Below are positions 34,598-46,917 of a DNA stretch of 64,000 nt, piece by piece (positions within the stretch are counted from its first letter, which is position 1; each line of letters begins with the position of its first letter). Below the pieces are notes generated by a model. It did not search any database. It saw only the letters and a program-made list of their open reading frames with translations, and had not been told where the DNA came from. Source of the stretch: Umbelopsis ramanniana AG. Its lineage: Eukaryota > Mucoromycota > Umbelopsidomycetes > Umbelopsidales > Umbelopsidaceae. The DNA lies in the NCBI RefSeq assembly GCF_025399195.1, contig NW_026252105.1, forward strand, positions 279,651-343,650, in the 5' to 3' direction. Made by a program: the position numbers and the translations under genes.

Positions 34598-37500
34598 TCA
34601 TGTTACTGACGAAGTCGAGGTTGATAATGGTGATTTTGCATCTGTGGACTTTGGCATGGTGGGCTGTTGAAGGTTACTTGAAGCAGTTGGTACATTCCAG
34701 ATGTCGCAGAACTGCTTCAGTCGGTTCAAGATGATCTGAGTAGTAACAGGTTTGTTCAAGATATCATCAAACGCTCCTGCCAATTGAACAGTATGTTCGT
34801 ACGCTGTTACCGCGATAATAGGCGTTGTGGAGTTCATATTGATGGTAGATTTAATCATACGAGCAGCTGCTTCTCCATCAACTATAATTGGGAAAAGTGC
34901 AAGAACAGGTCAGATAACTAGCATGCAAAGGAAAGCCATATCGCGTTTCAAAAAGACTTACTGATTGGCATGCGAATGTCCATAAAGATGATATCAAACT
35001 TTACACCACCCATAGCACATCGGATAGCTTGGGCACCATTACGAACAACGACACATCGACAGTTCAGTGTATAAAGTATGGTTTCAAGAATTTTGCAGCT
35101 GATGGGATTATCATCGGCGATGAGACAGTCAATCTTCCTAGGTCCGAGACTGCTGGATCGAGGGCGTTCACTGTCAGATTGTTGAAGAGGATGTGGTTCG
35201 TTGGTGATGGAAACTTGCGTAGTAGATGTAACGTCGGTTTGCTTCAAATTAGTTTGGCTGTCGCTTGTTGGGCGTACACGGTCAATGGGAGAAGGTGTGG
35301 TAGTTTTGCTTTCAACTTCAGATAATGGACGTCCTTTGGAACCAGAAGCTGTTGTACTGGTCCGTAACTTGGTAGGGAGGGAACCTCGTCGTTTGATAGG
35401 CTCAGGTAACAAATGCGCATGCGAACCCACATCGACGGGTCGTCGTTGGTTCGTTTTTGCTGAACTGGATGGTGATAGAGAAGGTGGTGATGCTGGTAGC
35501 GAAGATGAAACAGGTGCTATTCCCAGTGGTGAAGGTGAAAGTTCTAATTGAGAGGCAAGCTTTCTGCGATTGGCTACGGGTAGTGACCGATGGATAATTC
35601 TGCCGGTAGCAGGGTCAATGTTCATACCACTGGCGACACTAGCAATGATACTCTCGTGCCGAATCTTTCTAATAGCATCCTCGTTCGCTTTCTCTAGCAC
35701 AGGTAGATTTTTGTATACAAATGTACCAAAGTCTGCATTGTCGCTCGCGCCGGATTCACTCTTGTTATTGGAAGAAAGATGGGATGAAGCGTCGTCTGTT
35801 GTGGACATACTGCCACCTGGTGTTTGATTTTCCTGCTGAATGATGGTTTTAGCCTTTTCAACTTGGGCTTTGGCAGCAGCTTGAATATCTTCATCGTCCA
35901 TCATGGCATGCATGGTCGCACCACGAGCATCAAAGTATTCCGTATCTTCAAGATTGACAGGGTTGGGCTTGAAAGCTGGCGACTTGGTCAACAAACAGTC
36001 CCAGTCAATATCTTTGAAGAACGGATGTGATCTGACTTCTTCAGATCCATTTGCACCCAATCGTTTGGAAGGGTTGGTATCCATCAGGCGTTCCATAAAA
36101 TCGCGCGCTTCAGGTGAAATAGAAACCTCGTTTTCGTACCAGTCGATGCGTCGAGACAAGATATTTTCAAATACTTTGTCTGGGGTTTCGGCATGGAAAG
36201 GTGGGAATCCGTAAAGGAACTCATAACAAATGACACCTAGAGCCCACTGCAAATGCAAGTGTCAAGATGAATTGCATATAAAACTTTCATGAAATATGGG
36301 AGAAAAAAATAAAAACTTACCCAATCGACCATAGCATCTTGGCCAGTTCCTAAAATGCTTTCTGGAGCAAGATAATCTGGTGTTCCAATGGCTCCTCGCG
36401 GAGAATCGGTGCGCTCACTCTCGGTCCTATCTCTATCAGCAAACATAAAGCTTGATGCTGTGATACTTGACGATACAGAATGGCTGAGCATGCTAGGCAT
36501 ACTGCTTGTATTACTGTGTTGTCGGTTGTGGTGAGGAGTGTCCTCACCAGCAGTACTACCTGCATTTTCAGGCGACTTTGTGCCTTCAGGTATGCTAGGT
36601 ACAAAATTAGGCGTACCAGAACCGCTTCCTTCACCAGATGTAGAGCTTGCCATAGATCCTCGCCGACTGCGATCAAACAAAAGACCAAAGTATGAATGTC
36701 TATATGTGTTTGGTGAAACGGTATCAGCATTTTGTGCAGGTGGCGTATGGGATCTTGAAGGAGCCGGTGAAGTTGGTAGATGATGACCACCGTGAGCTAG
36801 TGAGTTCGCCATTTCATCTCGAACACGTCGATCCAAAAATCCAATCCTGGATAGACCAAAATCTGTAAGCTTAAGATGTCCATATTGATCAATGAGCAAG
36901 TTATCCGGCTTTAAATCACTATAAAAGAAATACCGTTAGCTTTAGAGTTCATATTAACCACATATCACAAAAGTTCAATGTAAACCTACCGGTGAACAAT
37001 GTTTCTCTCATGAAGGTAGCTGAGACCAAGTGTCACTTCCGCGAGATAGCTTTTGGCCCAATCTTCTGAAAGGCTACCAATGATCTTAATAAGGGCAGAA
37101 CAATCACCTCCATTCAAGTACTCCATAACCAGATAAAGGTAATCCTTAGATTGAAACGTATAGTAAAGTTTGGTGACAAATGGACTGTCGGTTTGAGTCA
37201 TCAAAATCATGCGTTCAGCCTTGACATTAGTGACTTGATTCTTTGCAATCATATCCGACTTTTTCAAAAACTTGATGGCATAATAGTCTCCAGTTGCTCG
37301 CTTCTTGGCTAAGAACACAGATCCAAAAGCGCCTTTGCTAATGGGCTTGATGATATCGAAATCCTTGATGCTAGGTGGGGTAGGTCTGGAAGTGGCAGAC
37401 AAGGGAAGCGGCGATAACGGCGATTTTCCGAGCATGCTAGAACCACTACCAGGACTGCTGTTGCCAGACAAACTACCTTCGTTGAAGTTTGGCAATATTC

Positions 37501-40500
37501 GTGGACGTATTCCAGGCGATCCAACCGGTGTTTCAATGGTTTCCATTTCCATGATGGGAGGCGATGTTGGTACCAAAGAGGGCTTTCGCTTAGGTGCTTT
37601 CGTTCCGCGAGGTACAACCTTGAGATCCACTAGTTCGCGACTTTTCACTTTGCTGGCAATGGTTTTGGGAGGAGTACCAGACTCCAGAACGCGTGACAGG
37701 GTATCGGCAGAAGGTTTCGATTCGTCCTCGTGTTCCGTTTGCGCATTGGTTGGATCATTTGCATCACTGGAGAGTCGATCATCACTCTCAGGAGGGTTGT
37801 CTTGAAGAGCATTGTCTTCCGCACCGGTGACAAATTCAGACCAGCCAGCATCTTGATCCATCAACTGTTGGAACTCCAATCGAACTTGTTCATTGTATTC
37901 CAAAGTATCACGCATACGGTTCACGGCATCGATTTTGCCTCGCACCATCACTTCAACGTCTTTCACAAGGTTAGCCACTTGTGGATCATCGGCAATAGGT
38001 GGTCTCCAGTACATGATATGTACCATTTTGGACTTGGATCGCGGTGACTGAAGCATTCTTGGGGATCCTTCTGCTTTCCATTCGTCATTCTGTTCCTCAT
38101 TGTCAGTTGCACTATTGTCACCACCAGGGATCGATATACTTAGAGCAACATCAAGCGTCTCCAAAAGTTCTTTGTAGACTTCAATATTATTTTTCTTCAT
38201 ATCCATTGGATCCATAGCCTGCTCAAGATCGACAACATCAAGTAAGCTACGATTCTTGCCATCGCTTGTTTGTTGCTGAGACATGGTATCAATCGAAAGG
38301 CTCTTCTGAGCTAATCCATCGACTGCCTTATTGATAGGTTGCGCCTCTGATTTGCTGAGCTCTTCGGTTAGGTCGTCATACATATCTTGCACATGTTGAC
38401 GAAGCTCTCGTGTACTGTCATCACACATCAAACAATCCATCTCGGCACGATGAATTTCGACACATAGTTCCGAGTGTTGTTCAAAGAACGCTGTAACAAC
38501 CCATTTTTCACAGATTCGACATAAAGCAGGTGGAAGACTCAGCATGGAATGACGGCTGGCTGTTGTCAAATCAGTGGATGGCTGACCGCCTTGCGATATG
38601 GCACGTCGCATCATAGCACCCTTTCGACTAGGCCCAAGGGCTTGATGGTCCACTACGGCTTCATCCCACTGCAACGTTGGAGATTTTGTAGGAGCAAGAG
38701 GTGGTGTGACGATGGTAGGTTCAGACATGGATCGGGTCCTCCGACGCGCCCTTTCTTCTTCTTCCAAATCATTTTGTTCCTCCTCCAACGCATCTTGCAT
38801 GTCATTCCAGCGCTCTTCCTGAGTAGGAGTTTGGTGGCCGGGGCTGGTAGCTTTGGGGGATTTGCTCAACTCCTCTGATTTGGGAGTCAACATGGGTTCG
38901 ACGACAGACCATCGACGAGTACCGATGGGCTTGATGACCCACATGGTGTGACTTGGTTCTGCAGTCACTCGATTGTACATGAGCATACCTTTGCCTTCGA
39001 GCTCAATTTTATCACCGTCTGATTGAACCAGAGTGAATCGCACCTCTATTGTTTTAGAGTCGTCAGACAGTAATTGCTGTGTAGCTTCAGCAAAAACACA
39101 TTGATCTTCGTAGGAAAGAAACTGTGATATGGGGCAGCCAATGACCGAGGCAGGGTTAGACCTATAAAAGATTGGATTGGGAAAAAAAAAAGGGGGATTT
39201 AAGAAAGTGTAAAGGCGGTGAGAAAATCAAAACTAAGGTCATCCAAATGAACCCGTTTAAAACAGGTACATCGATTCATGCACTTACCCAACTACCAATT
39301 GCCAAACGGGACTAAGGTATCGCACTTCAACTGTACTGAGACTGAGTTCCATGACAATAGTTGTATTCTGACCTCGTTCAGCATCCAGCTGCAATTGATC
39401 ACTGTCGTTCTTTTGATCATTAAAGTCAGATCGAGAGTCCATAGCATCCATTTGCTCACTATGACGCTTGTGCATCATGATGGTCTCTGAGCCTGATGAA
39501 AGAGGGGTAGCTGTAGCATTTGAGCGTTGATCTTCGTATTCATCTGGTTCGGTTTCGGATTGCTCCTCAATGATAGGCTCACCGCGAGCAGGTGGTAGCA
39601 TATAATTCGAGCTCCAAGTACTACTAGCACCACTAGAACGACGACGATAATCATGTGCACGGTCATTTTCTAACCCACCGTCGTTACCATCCTCATTCTG
39701 TGTGGTTTTACTGGTTGCTTGGGTGCCTGACGATGTGAGTGAGAAGGAGTTGGCCCAAAAGCCCCTTTCAGCCTCCCACCATTCCACGACTCGATTGAGA
39801 GCAGCAACGCCAAGGAGTAGTCGAACATACCATTCACGGCATGGCCACTTTGGATTTTCGTCCCATTTGGCTCCTAGCTCTTGTATGCGAGACACAAGTT
39901 CAGCACACGTTCCAGAATTTTCAAGGAAAGTATCCAAAGGCATATCAAGCACACTTTGGGCCAAAGATATCAAATCTTGGAGTGTCAATATGAAGGGTGT
40001 AGGAAGATATGAATCTTCTGATATGAGAGTCAGCCTGGAATTGACATGCGATAAATGAGCAGGCATAGAATCAGACGGCGTCAAGTTGCCAGCATTGGGT
40101 GGCCCAGATGGAGGACTTTGTAAATTCGAAACGTCATCTTGATAATTGTTTCCTTGTAGTTCTTGCTTCAATTGTTCACTCAGTTCTTTCAATTGTTCTT
40201 GATCCGAACCACTATCATCATCATCCGATCGTTCCAAACCAAGGAAGGCTTCTTCACCCTCATCTATACCTTGCAGGCTAACTTGAAGATTTCGCTTTCG
40301 TCCCATAGATGGAGACATAGGAGACATAGCAGCCGTTGGACTTGGAGGTACGATGAGGTCAGGAGTCATGCTATGATTTTCCGGTTGACTAGAAAACGAG
40401 GCTTCGCGCTGCAATGGTTCCATGGGTTCATCTTCCTCAAGCTCCTCACTATCAGGACTCGACACACCATGTTCTAAAACTTCATCGACATCCTCGACAT

Positions 40501-43500
40501 ATTGCAATCCACGTTCAACGTACTCGTTAAGACCATCTATGATAAGACGAAGGTCAGCATCACATACTTTCTTGGCATATTCCAAGCGTGACTTAATGGT
40601 GTGTCGAATGCGAATCGTCGCAGGTGATGCTTTTTCTTCCCCTTCTAGCTTTTTTCCTGTAATGCCATACTCTTCTGGAGTACTCAGGCCGGACCCTCCC
40701 GTACCAAAGAACGCCGTAAGCGAAGACTGCCCTTTTGAATCTTCACTGTTAGCATAGCCTTGTGATGACAATGACGGTGAAATGCTAGAATCATGACTAG
40801 TCACAGAACTACCGTAACTGAACGGAGCAAGACCAGGTGTATATGAAAACATTCGCTGAAGGCTAACAGATGATGGACCTGAGGGTGGAAGGTAAGCAGC
40901 GGGAGGAGGGGGGCCGGGACGTTCTGGTGCAACGACGGGAGACGCAGAGAGCGATGATGAATTTGAAGCAGACTTTTCCTGTGCCTTGGGTACAGCAGCC
41001 TTTTCAGCCGCTGCAGATGACAGATGAGCGGAAAACATGTTTCGAATATCATCCAAGTCGAGTGAGAGCTGATAACGATGTTTAGCCATGGCTGTTTGGT
41101 CCGAATCGTCTTGACTAGCCAAGTTAGACATTCGGCGCTGGGTCATACTTGGAAATCGGTCTTGACCAGCACTGGTCGATAAAGGTGTTGGATGCACTGC
41201 CAAAGCTCCTGATGGCCGTCGCCGGTGCAAGGTGTGTTGTACATTATTCTTCACAGAAGACCACCATGGAATCAACATTCTATCTACTATATTTTCATCT
41301 GACTTTTGAGAAGATGCGTTATCATCGGGTTCATCCATAAGCGTATCAAGGTCCGTTTCGGTAAAAGACGACCTTGGATTGTTTGATGCTGTGATGGTGT
41401 CAGGGTTGAGACTAGTGGAAAGGGATTCAAAAGATTTTCGTCTCTGCAATTCAGCATCTTTCATCTTTCGATATTCTTCTACCCAGTCGACCCATGGAAT
41501 GCCTCCAACATCCTTCCAACCTTTAGACCATTCGCCAGACCGCGATGATTCACCATATGCTTCGCTTTCGTAAGAAGACACAAGAATAGTAGGGGTTAAA
41601 ACATCACCAGGTTGGTTCTGCCAGTTGTTCGACGACCTCATTTCTCGCTGGATGTGACGCGGAAGTCCAGCTGGTATGGGTATACGGTTGCTTCCGCGAG
41701 GTGAATCATCCGCTGGTTCTGTACCTTTTGCGGGTTCCTTTGACGGTTCAGATGCCTTTACCGGTGACTTTTCAAGACTAGGAATAGTGGGCAATGAATT
41801 TGATCGACTATGTCGCTTCCATTTACGCAACTTCGCGGCTCTGGATAGGAACAAAATGTTGGCATACATCTGTTGCGATAAGCGTCGATTCCATGCAGGC
41901 GGTTGAATATGTGACACAGCCGGTTTGCTATCGGTATCCATGTATATTGAATCATGCATTGGCTCTGGAAAGAATGGTCATGATTAATCAAAGCAATCAC
42001 AGGATGAATGAAAAAGAGCTATAAGCAGCCAAAAAGGATCAACCAAAAAACGTATCAGTTAACTTACTGCTGCTAGATTCCGGCCATCCAAATGCGTCGT
42101 TCACAGCAGGCAAAACACTGTCATCATCTTGCAATAAATGTGGAGCTGAAGTACTTGCTGTTGCTCGACTAATAGACATTAACTTCTTGTTCTCCTTCTT
42201 CATAATGGGTCGAGGGTACGGAGTATTGAGCAACGAAGAGGGGAAAATGGGAGCTCGAAGTTCTTTAAGACTAGGATCCAAATCATTTGGACTATATGAT
42301 CGTCGTATGCTGTCACCAGTCAAATCACTAGGACCATCATCATCGAGACTCATTTCTGTGACGTCTCTGTCTCGATCTGCAATGGAAGATGTTCGCTTCA
42401 CTTGAGCCTGCTTCTCTTGGTCAGAATAGCTGTGGAACTGCCTTCTGAGGAAGGTTTGCAGTGAGGTTTGATAACCAGGGAGGTTTGTCGCTTTAGAAGT
42501 AGATTGTTCATCGGTATTATTTTCGTCGGATTCCATATCATCAAACGTATGAAAACTTGACAAATTGCTGGTTGCAATCGTATGTGTTCGACCTCTTTGG
42601 CGACCAAATGCCTCATCCATGGGAGCTATCACCACAGGGTTGGGTGAACTTCCACTGACTATGCTGGCGAGTTCTTCTGAGGGTATATTTCGCAACATGG
42701 ACATGGACGATCTTCGACGATGGGCCTTGGTCTGAGCATTTGGTTTGGTACTAGAAGTTGGACTGACTAAAGAGGATGAAGATGCTGTACGCTCTCTTTT
42801 AGAACTTATTAAGGATTTGTTGGCACTGAGAGGTGTGACAGGTGATCTATGATCAGAAGGGCTAGTTGGAGCAGCAAAAACTTCTTCCATGTTCAAAGGT
42901 TGAGGATACTGGCGAGCAATAGGTGATACTAAAGGTGAATGCTCATCAACACTGTTGGCTGTCAAAGTTGACGATATGGACGGTGTACGTTTGTGCTGAA
43001 AGATTTCTCGGAAACCAGTGGGCAACACATAAGGCGGTGGAAGAGACGAAGGGTTTTGCTGGTTATCATTAACGTCATCGCCATCGGTGATACTGCTATC
43101 CAAGGTAGACGACCTTCTGGGCAGTCGCTTTGACATCACATCCACCAGGCGGGATGAATTTTCAGATCCAGAGCTGGTAACATCGGTGGAACTTTCTCTG
43201 CGCCGAATGGTATGTGTGGGTATATTCTTTGCGCCACTGGAATCTGCCATTCTGGAAATTGAACCGGTTTTATGTAATCTTGTATTGGAAAGAGGAGGTT
43301 CATTCTCATCGAATTCTTTGCTTGCAGCAAGCGATGGAGAGTAACCCCCTGAAGTCATCATGGAAGCTTGAGAATACATGAGGGCTGGTGAACCAGTCAT
43401 AGCGGAATTCAACCCTTCGGCAACCGAATTCTTTCTGCTATGAAGCTGTCGGGTGCTTTCCGTACCGCTAATGGGAGTGGAAGGTGCGCTGCCAGAACTA

Positions 43501-44810
43501 GCTTCACCATAAGGTGAAAAGTTCGTCGTAATGGGCGGAGGATGGGCAGCGTTGGCATCTATCCAGCTGGCGCGTTTTGATTTAAGCATGTATTTTCCAC
43601 CACTACCCACTGGGGGACTCGCATATTTGGGTGATGCATTTGATTGTTGATTGTTGAGCATGGTGGATGTTTGAGATTGTGAAATAGGGCTTTCATTAGT
43701 AAATGAAGAAGCTGCAGACGGGGAAGCTCGATCCGCATATCCGCCAGGCGTATCTGATGGTTCCGGTTCACTTGCACTACTTCCATACTCCATATCATGT
43801 AGTTTCGAGATCTTTTTCTGAATTATACCAGTGCTGCCAACCACAGGAGACATGGCTCTTGCTGGACTAGTATGACCAGTCGAAGACTTTGCCGACAAAG
43901 CTGGTGAGCCTCCATCATTTTCTTCTTGTGATCCAGCCGAAGATGTGATAGGTGAGAGGACAGGCAGATTTGATGAAGGTGAATCAGACGCTCTAAGTTC
44001 ACTGACATTAAAACTGTTGATGGACAGTGAATTACGGCCATGGCCAGAAGTGGGTGTGGACAACACTGGACTGTCGTTGTTATCGTCAACGGAAGAAAAC
44101 GATGAACGGCTAGTATGGCGCTTCAACAATAAAGGTTGTGGTATAGGAACACTTCGCAGTTTTGATGAAGAAGTGGTTGATGATGGCGGATTGGATATTT
44201 CGGCTGACGTAGTGATAGCAGAAAGAGAAGCATCTGGCGCTCTGGAAGATGAAGCCAAAAGCGTGGCAGGTGGTGGCGACGATTTACGAGAAGGCGGCAA
44301 TGGCGGCCGAACAGAGTCCTCAGAATGCTGCAAGTGACTCGTTTGGAGTAAATTTGGAGGAACTGTGATTGGTTCACTGGGTGACTTCGCATGTGCCGCT
44401 TCTGCAATCGCTTTAGACAGCTCTGATGCACTTGGGGTGGACGCTGGTAAAGCTGGTGGCTTTTTGGTCATGTCGGGTTCGGCAGCACTCAGTGACCACA
44501 CAGCATTAGGCGGTTGTGCTTGAACGACTTGCTCACTGACGCTTTCGGGGTTCTCTAGTTCAGAAACGGAGTCGGCTGTAGAAGACTCCAGAGACGAAGA
44601 AGAATCCTTATTCTTTCGATCCATATGAAAGGGGTACAACTTTCGTTTATGAGAGTTTCGACCGGACTGTTTTGATGTGGTGGTGGTTTCTGACTTGGAA
44701 GCTACCGGCTGCGGTTGTGAAGGTGAATCGCCTGGCTGTGGATCTTCAGCATTTGGATTCAAAGGTGAAGACCGCTTTGCTCGCGAAAGTTTTTGAGAGA
44801 ACAATTTCAT
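34598..44810 (-). CDS. RIM15: RIM15-type protein kinase with PAS, zinc finger and receiver domains
   Basis: Six exons (42068-44810, 39288-41964, 36990-39161, 36321-36918, 34962-36246, 34598-34881) join in frame to 3,252 residues, much longer than yeast Rim15 (about 1,770). Roughly 1,750 disordered Ser/Pro-rich residues come first. A PAS domain follows near 1,790-1,900 (VWQLVVG, ASVIGCPISQFL), then a Rim15-type zinc finger near 2,025 (CRICEKWVVTAFFEQHSELC). The kinase begins near 2,400 (PISKGAFGSVFLAKK, HRDLKPDN) and carries a long insert between DFGLSR and GTPDYLAPE, the hallmark of the Rim15/Greatwall group. A complete response-regulator receiver (ADDN, FMDIRMP, VTAY, NKP) closes the protein. 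Rim15 drives quiescence under nutrient limitation and is restrained by Ras-PKA and TOR in yeast. Confidence 0.92.
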
Positions 44811-45489
44811 ATTGCTCCTTTTTACTATGTATCAACGGTAAAAAGATCAGAAAGAAAGAAAAGGCGAGACGAGACGAGACCAATGGTGATCGGTTGGATT
44901 TCGATCCGTGGGGGAAATTCAAGAATTGAAGATAATGCTTATTTGCGCACGTCGTTTGGTAGAAAGCTTCAGAATAGGGAATGGTGAATAAGCTATAGAA
45001 TGGAGAGATAAGTCAGCCAATGAATGTGGGGTAGACAGAAAAAGCTATGAAATCGCCATTAGGGGAGGCATTGAACTCAAAACATACCAAAATGCGTAGC
45101 AATTCAAAGACACATCAATGCAATAGCTATAACCAATCGAACTGTCATCAAGTCAAGTGAGCTTCTATGAGGATTTGTCGAGTTGGACTGCAGGCAACAG
45201 AATTAAATGCAAACGTTGCTGCAAAATTAGAGTGCGCTGGTATCCAAACGTGCGGGTTTTTGCCGTTCCAGCCTCTGGCGGTCCGACTTTGACTTCCCGC
45301 CAAAAGCCAACCTCTAACTGTGACGTGAGGCATTGAATAGTTTGCACGGTTGAATTCAATTTTTCACTGCAAGTTTACGTCACCGATTTTTTTTTTCATC
45401 GCCTTCGTAGAATATCAAGTACTGCGACCCTCATCTGTAAAACCCATTTCTTGTTTTTGTTGTTACTACAGCGTTAATTACAACCGAAT
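44811..45489. other. Divergent promoter of RIM15 and RanBP1 genes
   Basis: About 680 bases between opposite start codons. It includes a GAGAC triplet repeat near 44865 and T-runs just before the RanBP1 ATG. No coding sequence supported. Confidence 0.5.
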
Positions 45490-46316
45490 ATGGCTGATAC
45501 CGAAGAAAAGAAGATTGTCACCGAAGAGCAGGTAATGACAAACAGCCGATCTGGCATTTGGTGCCATGGATCCGCAGCACTGGGTTTTCATCGATGGCTT
45601 CACGACCTGAGCACCCACTAACTTTGCCATTTGCAGGAGGAAGTTGAAGCCTCTCCCGATGTCCACTTTGAGCCTGTTATCAAGCTTTCCGAAGTCGAAG
45701 TAAAGACTATGGAAGAAATGGAGGACGTTCTCTTCAAGATGTAAGTCATTTTTCGTCTTGTTTAAAACTCCTGGGGCGCGCGCTTGGTTGCTACGCTTGC
45801 CGACGCCACCGTCCTGGCAAAGCACCCAAAAATATTCATTTCGCCCACGGTTCTTCACTACAACATTTTTTATTAACCTGCTCTCTCTGTAGGCGTGCTA
45901 AGCTCTTCCGTTACGACAAAGGCTTGAAGGAGTGGAAGGAGCGTGGTGTCGGTGATGTCAAGTTCCTGCAACACAAGGACACCAAGAAAGTTCGTCTTTT
46001 GATGCGCCGTGATAAGACTCACAAGGTTTGCGCCAACCATGCCATCACTTCTGAGATGAGCTTGTCTCCTAACGTTGGATCTGACCGTTCCTGGGTTTGG
46101 AATGTTGCCGCTGATGTCTCTGAAGGTGAAGCCAGACAGGAAACTCTCGCCATCCGTTTCGCCAACTCTGAGAACGCCAACCTCTTCAAGGATAAGTTTG
46201 AAGAAGTCCAGAAGATCAATGCTGGTTTGACCGACGGCAAGACCGAAGAAAATGATGAGGAGGAAGATGACGAAGAAGAGGAAGAAGAGAAGAAGGATGA
46301 CAAGAAGGAAGAATAA
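45490..46316 (+). CDS. YRB1: Ran-binding protein 1
   Basis: Three exons (45490-45531, 45637-45740, 45893-46316) encode 189 residues. After a short acidic N terminus comes a complete Ran-binding domain of the PH fold: [37 protein letters not shown], and [20 protein letters not shown]. The tail is highly acidic (Glu/Asp runs ending KKDDKKEE). RanBP1 in the cytoplasm helps RanGAP hydrolyse Ran-GTP and frees export complexes. The phase-2 third intron junction rebuilds the Met of FKMRAKL. C-rich third positions suggest strong expression. Confidence 0.95.
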
Positions 46317-46917
46317 GGAGATGTTGAACACTGCATTCGTACCTTCAATAGCTCAATTAAACGACGCTAGACTATCAATGCTTTCTCAACTTGTTTTTAC
46401 ATGATCAAATATACCTCGTATATTTTATTTTTTTCAGTCAACCATTTCTTTTCCCATTAGTTGTTACTTTCCTTTGGGAAGCCCAATTTTTCTATAGGTT
46501 TGGTATTTCGTACCCTCACCTTCGGGATGTTGTTTCTGTAGTCTTCAGACCTTTCCGTTGCTCTCTTAATTATCAAAATACAAACCCTTTGCGGTATCGA
46601 GTTTAACCAAGTATATTAAAAAGAAAAGAAAAAAAAGAGGGCTTTGACCATCTAGTTCGGACATTAAGGGTAATTACATTGTCAGGAAGTTTGAATAAAC
46701 AAAAGATCGGAAGAAGAAGGGGGGAAAACTAAAAAGTGTCAAAGTACAAAAGCAGAAGGGGTATAGGATGTACATTTGCAGTGTGAAAAAAGACATAGAA
46801 TGGAAGCAACAGATAAATATGAACAAATGAACCGTAACAAAAAATAGTTGACAAAAAGAATAGGGTATGTTCAACTGTTCAAAAAAATTAGAACAAGCAA
46901 AAAAATATAGAAATTGT
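46317..46917. other. Convergent 3' region between RanBP1 and the USP gene
   Basis: About 600 AT-rich bases between two stop codons on opposite strands. Nothing coding is seen. Confidence 0.5.

Noticed and set aside
39284-41959. A separate gene starting at MHDSIYMD upstream of the PAS exon
   Set aside because: A standard 103-base intron joins it in phase to the 914-codon exon upstream, and the PAS domain continues across the next intron; one RIM15 gene is simpler.
46019-46348. A Ser-rich frame antisense to RanBP1
   Set aside because: It is the complement of the acidic GAA/GAG tail; no start context or homology.
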